The translations under genes were made by a program, and so were the position numbers. Positions 7,956 to 16,449 of a stretch of DNA of 64,000 nt are shown here, one piece after another (the stretch's first letter is position 1; every line of letters starts with the position of its first letter). This stretch comes from Bacillus timonensis (lineage in GTDB: Bacteria; Bacillota; Bacilli; Bacillales; Bacillaceae_L): NCBI GenBank assembly GCA_020171895.1, contig JAIVAN010000001.1:62001-126000 (forward strand). Reading direction: 5' to 3'. The notes beneath the pieces are model-generated. The model searched no databases. It worked only from the letters and a program-made list of their open reading frames with translations, and was not told where the DNA came from.

Positions 7956-8705
7956 GTGTCATTTAAAAATCGCGTTGTGGTTGTTACTGGGGCAGCAAAT
8001 GGAATCGGACAAGGTGTGGCAAAGGCATATGCCTCAAAAGGTGCGAATGTTGTTCTTGCAGATATTCATGAAAGAAACGGAAACAAAACGCTACAAGAAA
8101 TAAAAGGAAAAGGTGGAAAAGCAACTTTTGTTAAAACAGATGTAAGAAAAGTGGAGGATGTACAACGATTAATGAATACTGCTGTTGTAGAGTATGGAAC
8201 GATTGACATTTTAATTAATAATGCTGGTGTTTCTAGGTGGAAGTCTGTTTTTGAATTATCGGTTGACGATTGGGATGATGTGCTCAATACGAACTTAAGG
8301 AGTGTATTTCTTTGTTCCAAGGAAGCCGCTAAATTTATGAAGAAATCAGGAGATGGTGGTGCAATTGTAAATATTGCTTCAACTAGAGCTTTAATGTCTG
8401 AGAAACATTCGGAAGCATATGCAGCTTCCAAAGGTGGAATCGTTGCACTTACTCATGCACTCGCCATTTCATTGGGCGATTATGGAATTCGTGTGAATGC
8501 AATTAGTCCAGGCTGGATTGAAATTAATGATTATGATCAATTAAGGGAGGTTGATCATAAACAGCATCCAGCCGGAAGAGTCGGGCATCCTGGTGATATA
8601 GCAAGAGCATGCATGTATTTTTCACATTCAGAAAATGATTTTGTAACAGGAACAAATTTGGTTGTAGATGGCGGGATGACGTTTAAAATGATGTATGAAG
8701 AGTAG
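7956..8705 (+). CDS. Short-chain dehydrogenase/reductase
   Basis: A 249-residue SDR of the classical type: Rossmann TGAANGIGQG near residue 11, NNAG near residue 85, catalytic serine in IVNIASTRA and YAASK for the Tyr-Lys pair, then the ISPGWIE substrate loop and GTNLVVDGG near the end. The substrate cannot be read from sequence. GGAG at 7944-7947 is correctly spaced for GTG 7956, so the in-frame GTG at 7947 is not used. It is monocistronic or loosely linked to the hydrolase gene 93 bases on. It resembles B. subtilis ykvO in size and position, but orthology is unproven. Confidence 0.85.
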   Translation: MSFKNRVVVVTGAANGIGQGVAKAYASKGANVVLADIHERNGNKTLQEIKGKGGKATFVKTDVRKVEDVQRLMNTAVVEYGTIDILINNAGVSRWKSVFELSVDDWDDVLNTNLRSVFLCSKEAAKFMKKSGDGGAIVNIASTRALMSEKHSEAYAASKGGIVALTHALAISLGDYGIRVNAISPGWIEINDYDQLREVDHKQHPAGRVGHPGDIARACMYFSHSENDFVTGTNLVVDGGMTFKMMYEE

Positions 8706-8798
8706 TTTTATCGCCCTGTGTGTCTATTATTTCGGAATCACCATTTACTTGCCTACAAATATAATATTTAAAAACATTTATAGAGGTGAAAAACCGAA

Positions 8799-9758
8799 AT
8801 GGTGAAGGTATTATTTTTTGGTGATCCGGGTATTGATGATTCTTTGGCAATTATGTACGGTTTGCTGCATCCAGAAATTGAAATCGTAGGAATCGTAACA
8901 GGTTATGGAAACGTGAAACAGGAACAAGCTACTCAAAATGCATCGTACCTTCTTGATCTAGCCAAAAAACAAGATATTCCAATTATTGCAGGTGCGAAAG
9001 GTCCTTTATCGGGTGAATTTACCCCTTTTTATCCCGAAATACATGGTGAGGAAGGACTAGGCCCAATTCGCCCACCTGATACAATTAAAGGTGAATTGTT
9101 AAACTTTGATGAAGTGTTTAAGATTATTGATCGTTATGAGGGTGAATTAATCATTGTGGATGTCGGCAGGTCAACTTCGTTAGCGTTGGCGTTTATACTC
9201 GGTGGAGATCAGATGGAGAAAGTAAAGGCCTTCTATTTAATGGGTGGTGCGTTTTTAGTACCTGGTAATGTGACCGCGTATGCAGAGGCGAATTTTCACG
9301 GAGACCCGATTGCTTCAAAATTAGTGATTGAAAAAGGGAAAAATGTTAGGATTTTTCCACTTAACGTGACCCAACATGCTTTATTGACGCCTGCTGTAGT
9401 TGATTATATAACACAAAGAACGTTCAATTCGATGACTCCTTTAGTAAAACCTATTTTTGACTATTATTTTGAGGCATATAAAAAGCTAGTCCCAGGCATA
9501 AAAGGAACGCCTTTGCATGATGTTGTGGCAATGAGCGGAATTGTTAATCCTTCCTTCTTTAAATATCTAGAAAGGAGTGTCACTGTTCAATTATATGGCG
9601 AGTCTAAAGGAGAGAGTATTGCCGATTTTCGTCCTAAACCAGAAGAAGAACCAGTAGAATCATTAGATCGAATTGCTGTTCAAATTAATTATGACAAGTT
9701 TATTAAAGACTTTATGAAGATTATGACGATGACATCTCCCACATCGAAACTAGAGTAG
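8799..9758 (+). CDS. Inosine/uridine-preferring nucleoside hydrolase family protein
   Basis: A 319-residue nucleoside hydrolase, which splits ribonucleosides into base and ribose around a bound calcium. The N-terminal motif reads FGDPGIDDSLAI; the family usually has DTDPGIDDA, so the first aspartate is Gly here while the three calcium-binding aspartates remain. IVDVGRSTSLA, MGGAF, EANFHGDP and GTPLHDVVAM give the other active-site stretches. The ATG follows TAGAGGTG. Substrate preference is unknown; the altered first residue suggests a side branch of the family. Confidence 0.85.
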   Translation: MVKVLFFGDPGIDDSLAIMYGLLHPEIEIVGIVTGYGNVKQEQATQNASYLLDLAKKQDIPIIAGAKGPLSGEFTPFYPEIHGEEGLGPIRPPDTIKGELLNFDEVFKIIDRYEGELIIVDVGRSTSLALAFILGGDQMEKVKAFYLMGGAFLVPGNVTAYAEANFHGDPIASKLVIEKGKNVRIFPLNVTQHALLTPAVVDYITQRTFNSMTPLVKPIFDYYFEAYKKLVPGIKGTPLHDVVAMSGIVNPSFFKYLERSVTVQLYGESKGESIADFRPKPEEEPVESLDRIAVQINYDKFIKDFMKIMTMTSPTSKLE

Positions 9759-9769
9759 ACTCTCATACT

Positions 9770-10012
9770 AATTGAGAATAGCACCATGGCGCATGAAAAT
9801 GTGTTATTGTTTCTTTTTACATTTTAGAGTGTTGAATCCTTAGTATATTTGACGTGTTAACCGAAGAGGAAGGACCGAGACTCCTGCGGGAGATGCGCTG
9901 GACTGGAGACCCAACAGGCGAAGCCGAGGAGGCTCCAGGAGCGCCCCGCGGAAAGCGAGGTTCCTGCAACGAAGGTTAACACCCCACATACAGCGTCGTA
10001 TTTTCAGGGTAG
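9770..10012 (-). repeat. Family A structured repeat, copy A4 (complete, reverse)
   Basis: Ends at AGGGTAG (reverse of CTACCCT) with TATTTTC before it. Outer arms GTGTTAACC and GGTTAACAC, centre GCGGG/CCCGC, GCGC/GCGC, CTGGAG/CTCCAG, tip GGC-GAA-GCC. The terminal GCAAT hairpin is decayed to AATTGAGAATAGC. It sits 12 bp after the nucleoside hydrolase stop. Confidence 0.9.
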
Positions 10013-10138
10013 CCATTTAAGAGTAGGTATTACAACATAGTTCGAAATATTGAGTAAAGATCACATACTCCTTGTTGATAAGGATTATCCTAGTTAGAAT
10101 GTAATAGTTAGAAAATTTTGTAAATTCGTAAAATGTAC

Positions 10139-10199
10139 CCAAGCTTTATACTTGCATTGTGTCATATAATGTATGTAATAAGCTTGGACTTTTTATTTT
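10139..10199 (+). terminator. Long hairpin with T tract upstream of the DUF4257 gene
   Basis: CCAAGCTT (10139-10146) pairs with AAGCTTGG (10180-10187); the loop holds a further CATT/AATG pairing. A T-rich run follows. It is terminator-like but has no gene immediately upstream, so it may be a leader attenuator of the next gene. Confidence 0.55.
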
Positions 10200-10246
10200 C
10201 GGCTTAGATGATGAAAGGAGAATTTAAGTTTAAGGGTGTGGATATT

Positions 10247-10585
10247 ATGTGGTGGAATCTAATTGTTGCTACTGTGATTGGCGGCTTCATGGGATTTCTC
10301 GGACATGCCAAAAAGCAAGGTCGAATTGAAAAGCCGCGATTTACGAAAAAGTTTATTTATTTAGGAGTATTTGAAGAAATGATTATGGGAGTGATGGCTG
10401 CACTTCTAATCGTCGTCTCAACGGAAACGGAGTCACTTTTTCGAGTTATTTTTCTATCGATTTTAGCAGGTTATGCTGGAGAATCTGTTATGAGGAAATT
10501 TGAGATCGGAAAAAGTGAACCTGCCATTGAAAAGGAAAGTAAGAATGACGTTCATCATGAGGAAAAGGGTGAAAGTAGAAAATGA
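10247..10585 (+). CDS. DUF4257 family small membrane protein
   Basis: About 112 residues with three hydrophobic segments (NLIVATVIGGFMGFLGH, YLGVFEEMIMGVMAALLIVV, LFRVIFLSILAGYAGES) and a charged tail rich in Glu and Lys. The GGFMGFLGHAKKQGRIEKPRF to YLGVFEE pattern fits the DUF4257 family of Bacillus. Function unknown. I chose ATG 10247 (MWWNLIV) after AAGGGTG; an in-frame ATG at 10208 lacks a ribosome binding site. A hairpin with a T run follows at about 10607-10652. Confidence 0.7.
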   Translation: MWWNLIVATVIGGFMGFLGHAKKQGRIEKPRFTKKFIYLGVFEEMIMGVMAALLIVVSTETESLFRVIFLSILAGYAGESVMRKFEIGKSEPAIEKESKNDVHHEEKGESRK

Positions 10586-10606
10586 CGGTAACAGGTATTA
10601 ATTGAA

Positions 10607-10655
10607 ATGGGCTCTTACAGGGATTAAACCAACTGTAATGGGCCTATTTTTTATA
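10607..10655 (+). terminator. Probable terminator of the DUF4257 gene
   Basis: TTACAG and CTGTAA pair around a 14-base loop, with GGGC-type flanks that can extend the stem imperfectly, then TATTTTTT. Confidence 0.55.
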
Positions 10656-10858
10656 CATGAAAAAGCTAACCGCTTTCAAAGAAAAATAAAGTGAACGTGT
10701 CCATACTGTTTTTTCTTACCGTGACGGCTCCCCAAAAGGCGACGTTTCTTACTATTATTTTTTACTAGTTATTTCTATTCAATATGTTGTGCTATTATCA
10801 TAATGGGAAAAGTGATATAATTGTTTAGATGTAGAATGAAATGGAGGATTTATCTTAC

Positions 10859-12478
10859 ATGATTACAGTTACGAATGTTAGTTTGCGATTTGCAGATCGT
10901 AAATTATTTGAAGATGTTAATATAAAGTTTACACCTGGCAATTGCTACGGATTAATTGGCGCTAATGGAGCAGGGAAATCGACGTTCCTTAAAATATTAT
11001 CTGGAGAATTAGAACCACAATCAGGAGATGTCCACATGACTCCCGGTGAACGTCTTGCTGTGTTAAAGCAAAACCACTTTGAGTATGAAGAGCATGAAGT
11101 TCTGAAGGTTGTTATTATGGGACATGCAAGATTGTACGAAGTGATGCAGGAAAAAGATGCAATTTACATGAAAGCTGATTTCACAGATGAAGATGGCATG
11201 AAAGCTGCTGAGCTAGAAGGTGAATTCGCTGAATTAAATGGTTGGGAAGCTGAATCTGAAGCTGCGATTTTATTAAAAGGTCTTGGAATTACTGAAGATC
11301 TTCACTATAAAAAAATGGCAGATTTATCTGGTGGAGAAAAAGTAAAGGTGCTTTTAGCCCAAGCTTTATTTGGTAAACCCGATGTTCTATTACTAGATGA
11401 GCCTACGAACCACTTAGACATTAAAGCAATTCAGTGGTTAGAAGAGTTTTTAATTAACTTTGAAAATACTGTTATTGTTGTTTCCCATGATCGTCACTTC
11501 TTAAATAAAGTATGTACGCATATGGCTGATTTGGACTTTGGAAAAATCCAAATATATGTTGGTAACTATGATTTTTGGTATGAATCAAGTCAATTAGCAC
11601 TGAAGCTTAATCAAGAAGCAAACAAGAAAAAAGAAGAGAAGATTAAAGAGTTACAAAACTTTATTGCAAGATTTAGTGCGAATGCATCGAAATCGAAGCA
11701 AGCAACTTCTCGTAAAAAATTATTAGATAAAATTAGCTTGGATGATATTCGACCATCTTCAAGACGTTATCCGTTTGTTGGTTTTACACCAGAGCGTGAG
11801 ATTGGAAATGACTTACTTCGAGTAGAAGGAATATCAAAGACAATTGATGGTGTGAAAGTGCTTGATAATGTTAGCTTTATTATGAACAAAGGTGATAAAG
11901 TTGCACTTGTAGGTCGTAATGAAATTGCAAATACAGCACTATTTAAAATATTAATGGGTGAAATGGAAGCAGATAGTGGCACATATAAATGGGGTGTTAC
12001 CACTTCGCAAGCCTACTTCCCAAGAGATAACTCAAAATACTTTGAGAACAGTGACGTGAATTTAGTGGATTGGTTACGTCAATTTTCACCAAATGATCAA
12101 AGTGAAAGCTTCCTTCGTGGATTCCTTGGTAGAATGTTGTTCTCAGGTGAAGAAGTGTTAAAGAAGGCAAGTGTTTTATCAGGTGGAGAGAAAGTACGTT
12201 GTATGCTTTCTAAAATGATGTTAAGCGGTTCAAATGTCCTTGTATTAGATGATCCAACGAACCACTTAGACTTAGAATCAATTACTGCACTAAATAACGG
12301 ATTAATTGCATTCAAAGGTGCAATGTTATTTACATCACATGACCATCAGTTCGTTGAAACAATTGCAAATCGTATTATAGAAATTACACCAAATGGTGTT
12401 GTTGATAAGCAAATGTCGTATGACGAATACCTTGAAAACAATGAACTACAAAAACAAGTTGAAAGCATGTATGCTTAA
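10859..12478 (+). CDS. ykpA: ABC-F family ATPase YkpA
   Basis: A 539-residue soluble ABC-F protein with two nucleotide-binding domains and no membrane part, very close to B. subtilis YkpA. Domain 1 has a normal Walker A (GANGAGKST), signature LSGGEK and Walker B LLLDEPTNHLD. Between them lies the basic linker (NASKSKQATSRKKLL). Domain 2 is unusual: the P-loop reads GRNEIANTALF, without the GKS/T, and Walker B reads VLDDPTNHLD with Asp where Glu is expected. ABC-F proteins act on ribosomes. GGAGGA precedes ATG 10859 and rules out the earlier in-frame ATG at 10841. A strong terminator follows. Confidence 0.93.
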   Translation: MITVTNVSLRFADRKLFEDVNIKFTPGNCYGLIGANGAGKSTFLKILSGELEPQSGDVHMTPGERLAVLKQNHFEYEEHEVLKVVIMGHARLYEVMQEKDAIYMKADFTDEDGMKAAELEGEFAELNGWEAESEAAILLKGLGITEDLHYKKMADLSGGEKVKVLLAQALFGKPDVLLLDEPTNHLDIKAIQWLEEFLINFENTVIVVSHDRHFLNKVCTHMADLDFGKIQIYVGNYDFWYESSQLALKLNQEANKKKEEKIKELQNFIARFSANASKSKQATSRKKLLDKISLDDIRPSSRRYPFVGFTPEREIGNDLLRVEGISKTIDGVKVLDNVSFIMNKGDKVALVGRNEIANTALFKILMGEMEADSGTYKWGVTTSQAYFPRDNSKYFENSDVNLVDWLRQFSPNDQSESFLRGFLGRMLFSGEEVLKKASVLSGGEKVRCMLSKMMLSGSNVLVLDDPTNHLDLESITALNNGLIAFKGAMLFTSHDHQFVETIANRIIEITPNGVVDKQMSYDEYLENNELQKQVESMYA

Positions 12479-12491
12479 ATAATAGGTGAAG

Positions 12492-12530
12492 AGAAGACCA
12501 TAACTCAAGATTGAGTTGTGGTCTTTCTTT
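12492..12530 (+). terminator. Terminator of ykpA
   Basis: GAAGACCATAACTCA and TGAGTTGTGGTCTTTC form a long stem around AGAT, followed by TTTATTT. Confidence 0.88.
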
Positions 12531-12710
12531 ATTTGGTAGGCTTCCATGCAAATAATAAATATAAAAGAAAAATTTTAGAAAAAACATCATAATTTCTTGG
12601 TTGTTTTTTTGTGAATTTTTAAAAAATTAAAGGATTATTTTGTAACAAAATTACTAGTTTGGTATAGTAGTATTAGTTACTTGAAAAAATAGTAGGGTGA
12701 GGCTGATAGT

Positions 12711-13973
12711 TTGTACAAGGATATACTGCTGAATTTTCTAATCATTTTAACTCCTATACTAGCTTTTCAGCTAGTCATTCGAAATCAATTATTGTGGTTA
12801 CGGAAAAGTAGAAATTGGCTGTTTGGACTATTTTGTGGGTTTGCATCGATTTTATGTATGGTTTTTCCTATTGTTTCAGGAAATCAATTTTTATGGGATC
12901 TTAGGTGGATACCATTTGTTTTAGCGATTATATATGGAGGAGCAACTAGTGGAAGTATTGCATTTATTCTTCTAGTCACGTATCGTTTTTCTATAAATAT
13001 TGGTTTGTCTTCTTTCATCGTTTTAATAGACGCAATGATAATTTTATCAATTGGCTTATTTGTAGTTAAGAGGTTTCAATTGCATTCATCATTGAAGAAA
13101 ATTCTCTATTCAATAGTAGGTTCTTTATTTTTATATCTATTTATTACGTCCTCAATATGGTTTCATTTCTATCTTAAAAATGACGTATCTTTTTTATATA
13201 TTGTTCCCAGTTCCTTGTACATCTTAATTGGCTTATCGTACATCTTATCTATGGTTTTATCAGTGTATTTTATTGAGAATACGTTGGAAAATGCTAGAAT
13301 TCGTGAGGAATATCATAAGGCCGAAAAACTAAGTATGGTGAGTGAATTAGCTGCTTCGATTGCTCATGAAGTAAGGAACCCACTTACAGTCGTTCGTGGA
13401 TTCATTCAATTAGTTAAAGGTGAATTAGCAGCGTCAAATAAACAACTATTAACAACAGCAATTGATGAGTTGGATCGTGCGGAGACAATTATTAGCGATT
13501 ATTTAAATTTTGCAAAACCAAAAGATGATATTCAAGAGAAAATACATATTAGCCAGGAGCTCGTTCAAGTAATAGATTTAATTCAATCCTATGCAAATCT
13601 TCATGGAGTTGAATGTAAAACTTCAATCGAAGAGGATCTATTTATTGCTGGAGATCGAGTGAAGTTTAAACAAATAGTGCTGAATTTAATCAAAAATTCG
13701 ATTGAAGCAACAAATAGTGGGGGAGAAATTCAAGTTGTAGCTATCCTAAACAAGAATCAAGTTAAGATAACGATTAAAGATAATGGAGTTGGAATGACTA
13801 AGGAAGAAATCAACAAACTTGGTCAAAGTTATTATTCTACGAAGGAAAAAGGAACAGGGCTTGGAGTCGTTGTCACTTTTCAATTGGTTAAATCGATGTT
13901 AGGAAAAATGAATTTTGAAAGTGAGCAAGGAAAAGGCACAATTACGACGGTCACGTTTCCTTCAGCGGTTTAA
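12711..13973 (+). CDS. KinB-like sporulation sensor histidine kinase
   Basis: A 420-residue membrane kinase. Residues 1-190 form about six membrane helices with little outside loop (5TMR-LYT-like input). The kinase core follows: H box SIAHEVRNPLTVVRGF near residue 222, N box LNLIKNSIEA, G1 DNGVGM, F/G2 YYSTKEKGTGLGVVV. The layout and length match B. subtilis KinB, which feeds phosphate into the Spo0F-Spo0A phosphorelay; direct membership is inference. No response regulator is adjacent, as expected for an orphan phosphorelay kinase. Start TTG 12711 lies 8 bases after GGGTGAGG. Confidence 0.85.
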   Translation: MYKDILLNFLIILTPILAFQLVIRNQLLWLRKSRNWLFGLFCGFASILCMVFPIVSGNQFLWDLRWIPFVLAIIYGGATSGSIAFILLVTYRFSINIGLSSFIVLIDAMIILSIGLFVVKRFQLHSSLKKILYSIVGSLFLYLFITSSIWFHFYLKNDVSFLYIVPSSLYILIGLSYILSMVLSVYFIENTLENARIREEYHKAEKLSMVSELAASIAHEVRNPLTVVRGFIQLVKGELAASNKQLLTTAIDELDRAETIISDYLNFAKPKDDIQEKIHISQELVQVIDLIQSYANLHGVECKTSIEEDLFIAGDRVKFKQIVLNLIKNSIEATNSGGEIQVVAILNKNQVKITIKDNGVGMTKEEINKLGQSYYSTKEKGTGLGVVVTFQLVKSMLGKMNFESEQGKGTITTVTFPSAV

Positions 13974-13987
13974 TTATAGAGCTAATA

Positions 13988-14020
13988 AAACCATTTTGAA
14001 ATTTAAGATGGTTTTTTTAT
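13988..14020 (+). terminator. Terminator of the KinB-like gene
   Basis: AAACCAT (13988-13994) and ATGGTTT (14008-14014) with a long T tract. Confidence 0.75.
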
Positions 14021-14173
14021 TTTGTTAATTTGTCATTATGTATGATAAATCTGCATAAGCTATAGAGTTTTGAGGATAAATGATAAAAATTATGAAGGAT
14101 GAATAGATTGATGTTAAAATAGGCTTTTCCTAATGAAACATTTGAATATTCTTTTCGTCTATAGAGTTGGGTG

Positions 14174-14338
14174 ATGAAAATGGAAATGGTAAAAAATTGT
14201 TTGATCGTGTTTGTATTTGGTTTTTTAATCGTTGGAATGATCTTCGTTGGGGTTAGTTTGGCAGAGGCAAAGGGAAAGAATGATTCGAAAATGAATAAGG
14301 TTCTTTCTTTTGAAGTGGAACGTAACATTCATATATAG
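14174..14338 (+). CDS. Small single-pass membrane or secreted peptide (54 aa)
   Basis: The reading frame starts ATG 14174 and ends TAG 14336-14338. The product has a short N-terminus (MKMEMVKN), a 20-residue hydrophobic core (LIVFVFGFLIVGMIFVGVSL) ending near an AEA that could be a signal peptidase site, then a charged tail (KGKNDSKMNKV). TTGGGTG stands just upstream. A good terminator follows 10 bases after the stop, which supports a real transcript. No family recognised. Confidence 0.5.
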   Translation: MKMEMVKNCLIVFVFGFLIVGMIFVGVSLAEAKGKNDSKMNKVLSFEVERNIHI

Positions 14339-14347
14339 ATCAAAATG

Positions 14348-14377
14348 AAAGCCGATTGCATAGTGTAATCAGCTTTT
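14348..14377 (+). terminator. Terminator after the 54-residue ORF
   Basis: AAAGC-GATT and AATC-GCTTT pair around a 9-base loop (with bulged bases), followed by a T run. Confidence 0.7.
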
Positions 14378-14391
14378 TCCTATTAATAGAG

Positions 14392-14529
14392 TTAGTTTGA
14401 TTTGTTCATAGTATCGATAAGATGTTCTATAACTGAGATATCATGTGTGACGAGGTATACGGGGAGAAGGGCAAGGATGATAATGATTGTGAGATTAGGG
14501 ATGAAGAGACGTTTTAGTTGTTTTACCAT
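14392..14529 (-). CDS. Small membrane peptide (45 aa)
   Basis: On the minus strand an ORF from ATG 14529 to TAA 14392 encodes MVKQLKRLFIPN, then a 17-residue hydrophobic stretch (LTIIIILALLPVYLV) and a polar tail HDISVIEHLIDTMNKSN. It has an excellent ribosome binding site, AAAGGGGGTG, 5 bases before the ATG. No relatives are recognised. Its stop is a few bases from the terminator of the convergent peptide gene. Probably real on the strength of the binding site alone. Confidence 0.5.
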   Translation of the reverse strand: MVKQLKRLFIPNLTIIIILALLPVYLVTHDISVIEHLIDTMNKSN

Positions 14530-14614
14530 AGAGGCACCCCCTTTGTTGTACATATAATTTCTACTATCCTATTCGAACGGTAGGTGGGTGTTTGGACTAT
14601 TATGCAATAATATA

Positions 14615-14643
14615 AAAAGGAGATCCAAATTGGATCTCCTTTT
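14615..14643 (-). terminator. Terminator of the SASP gene
   Basis: AAAAGGAGATCC and GGATCTCCTTTT form a perfect 12-bp stem around five bases; on the minus strand it continues into TTTTTATA. Confidence 0.88.
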
Positions 14644-14655
14644 GTAGGAATCAGC

Positions 14656-14847
14656 TTACTTTTGTTGATTCCCAAGTTGTTGTTCCCCTAAAGCAACGAG
14701 ACGTTTTGTCATCTCACCGCCAACGGAACCATTTGCTCGAGCGGTCGTTTCTGCACCAAGTTGAACTCCAAACTCGTTGGCAATTTCCTCTTTCATGTTG
14801 TCTAGAGCATTCGAAGCACCAGGAACCAAAAGTTTGTTTCTTGCCAT
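14656..14847 (-). CDS. Alpha/beta-type small acid-soluble spore protein
   Basis: A 63-residue DNA-coating spore protein. It shows both family signatures: the germination protease site region [21 protein letters not shown] and the C-terminal [16 protein letters not shown]. Expression is normally sigma-G dependent in the forespore, though I could not place a clear sigma-G promoter. The ATG follows CGGGAGTGATG. It is monocistronic, with a strong terminator. An inverted repeat GAGTAAC/GTTACTC lies 25 bases upstream of the start. Confidence 0.95.
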   Translation of the reverse strand: MARNKLLVPGASNALDNMKEEIANEFGVQLGAETTARANGSVGGEMTKRLVALGEQQLGNQQK

Positions 14848-14871
14848 GATACATCACTCCCGACGATTATT

Positions 14872-14891
14872 GAGTAACGTGTAGGTTACTC
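14872..14891 (-). promoter_or_regulatory. Inverted repeat upstream of the SASP gene
   Basis: GAGTAAC (14872-14878) and GTTACTC (14885-14891) flank six bases, 25 bp before the SASP start codon. It could be an operator or a leader hairpin; nothing else supports a choice. Confidence 0.35.
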
Positions 14892-14935
14892 ATTTTTAAG
14901 ATAGGCAATAGATGGTTTATTCATACTAGGAAATA

Positions 14936-15862
14936 TTACACATATGAAGCTTCTTCAATTTTTTCCATTTCGTCCTTCATCCATGTTCTATTAAGTTCTT
15001 CACCAATAAATACTAACGTCATTGGTGGGTTTAACATTTCCTCCATATACAGAGGTGTTCCGTAAGAATATTGAAACAAGTATGTTGTTTTTGAATGAGT
15101 GAATCTTAAATATCCTTTAATGCGAAAAATGGTATCCGGCATATTTCGCAACCAATTTTCAAACGTATCTAAATCAAGCGGTTTTGAGAATTCATGTACG
15201 TAAGTTTTTAAATGTAAGTCATGTTGTACATGTGATTTTTCATGAGAATCCTTTGGATTTCGTGTTGTTACTTTTAAGTCTTTTAACTGTACGTTAGCAA
15301 ATGTTGTTAGTAATGCTTTTGCTTTTGAATTTACTGACTGTATATCAAAAACGATACTTGCTTGCTGAGATTCCGTTAGAGTATCTACTTTATTGATTAA
15401 AAGGACATCAGCATGTCGAACTTGTTCTTGTATTAATGATTGCATTTGGATCGTTAGTTTTGAACGATCCTGCCAGCGGTTTGCGTCAATTATTGTCACA
15501 ATCGATTGCACATCTATTTTGTTTGCGAATATTGGAGACATACATGCATCTAACACTTCAATAGGATGTGCAACCCCTGTCGTTTCAATATAAATCGCAT
15601 CTAACTGATGTTCCACTAGTAGTCCTTGCAGCTGTGCTTCAAACTGACCTGAAATGGTACAGCAAACACAGCCGTTTAGTAGTTCTTTTAAAGGTGTGTC
15701 TTTGTTTACGGCATCTGAGTCAATGGATTTTTCTCCTAACTCATTCATCACAACCGCGATTTTACGCCCTCGTTCTTTTTCTTGTTTAAGGATGTTTTGA
15801 AGCAGTGTTGTTTTCCCACTACCTAAAAATCCAGATAAGATATACACTTCAACTTTCTTCAT
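14936..15862 (-). CDS. CobW/COG0523 family G3E GTPase
   Basis: A 308-residue metallochaperone-type GTPase. P-loop SGFLGSGKTTLLQ near residue 10, the metal-binding GCVCC at about 64, switch-region ETTGVAHP, and the guanine-specificity motif LINKVDTLTESQ. The C-terminal CobW_C part is short (RIKGYLRF to YSYGTPL). Family members insert zinc, cobalt or other metals. I see no Zur-box palindrome upstream, so zinc control is not indicated by sequence. The start ATG 15862 follows GGAGCTAAAGC. The neighbour upstream on the same strand is a tubby-like protein, 62 bases away. Confidence 0.88.
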   Translation of the reverse strand: MKKVEVYILSGFLGSGKTTLLQNILKQEKERGRKIAVVMNELGEKSIDSDAVNKDTPLKELLNGCVCCTISGQFEAQLQGLLVEHQLDAIYIETTGVAHPIEVLDACMSPIFANKIDVQSIVTIIDANRWQDRSKLTIQMQSLIQEQVRHADVLLINKVDTLTESQQASIVFDIQSVNSKAKALLTTFANVQLKDLKVTTRNPKDSHEKSHVQHDLHLKTYVHEFSKPLDLDTFENWLRNMPDTIFRIKGYLRFTHSKTTYLFQYSYGTPLYMEEMLNPPMTLVFIGEELNRTWMKDEMEKIEEASYV

Positions 15863-15924
15863 TGCTTTAGCTCCTCTAAACAGTTCTGTACCTATATTAG
15901 CTTACTTAAGAGACGGGCGTCAAA

Positions 15925-16449
15925 CTAGACAGCACCTCCACCTCCAGCAGCACCACCATTGGCACTACGACGTTTATTAATTGCGTTTACTCCCATTACG
16001 ACTAGGATTAATTCTGTTGTTGTTAAAGTGTCAGAGTGATTTTTTAATTGATAAGCTGGAGAGCTAAAGAAACTACTTACTTTTTCAAAATGTGCAACCT
16101 CGTTTTGGTGTAGATCGAAAATACGATATTCTCTTGAGAATGCTTCAGACTCGATTAAGTATTCTTCGCCATCTTGTGTATAATAGGCAAATCGTTTTGT
16201 GAAAAAGGAAAATTTCGTTTTTACATAGCCTAGTTCGTTTTCATTTGTGTCTGTTATATACCATTTGTTGGAGAAGAAAGGAAAGCTACCTGATAGCATC
16301 TTTGATTGTTCTTTGTCTAGAATATCAACACTAGATGAGAAGGCGCTTTTTAAATCAAGATAGCCAACAATTTCTTTTTGTTCGTTAAAGATTTCGGTCA
16401 TTCCAGATGAGAAAAAGTTATCTGAAAAATACAGGGTTGATTGATTCAT
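15925..16449 (-). CDS. Tubby C-terminal-like (LURP-one-related) domain protein
   Basis: A 174-residue protein built of alternating beta strands: LYFSDNFFSSGMTEIFN, IVGYLDLKSAFSS, WYITDTNENELGYVKTKFSFFTKRFAYY, REYRIFDLHQNEVAHFEK. This pattern fits the LURP-one/tubby C-terminal-like fold of Bacillus proteins such as the YxjI type. A hydrophobic helix (TTELILVVMGVNAI) and a Gly/Ala tail (GGAAGGGGAV) end it, which is unusual. GGAGCGGATCAT precedes the ATG. Function unknown; a membrane-associated role is possible from the C-terminal helix. Confidence 0.65.
   Translation of the reverse strand: MNQSTLYFSDNFFSSGMTEIFNEQKEIVGYLDLKSAFSSSVDILDKEQSKMLSGSFPFFSNKWYITDTNENELGYVKTKFSFFTKRFAYYTQDGEEYLIESEAFSREYRIFDLHQNEVAHFEKVSSFFSSPAYQLKNHSDTLTTTELILVVMGVNAINKRRSANGGAAGGGGAV

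Noticed and set aside
14017-14328. 103-residue minus-strand ORF
   Set aside because: Antisense to the plus-strand peptide with its own terminator and lacks a binding site and protein-like pattern.
15840-15924. Zur box upstream of the CobW-type gene
   Set aside because: I looked for a TAATCGTAATNATTACG-like palindrome and saw none.
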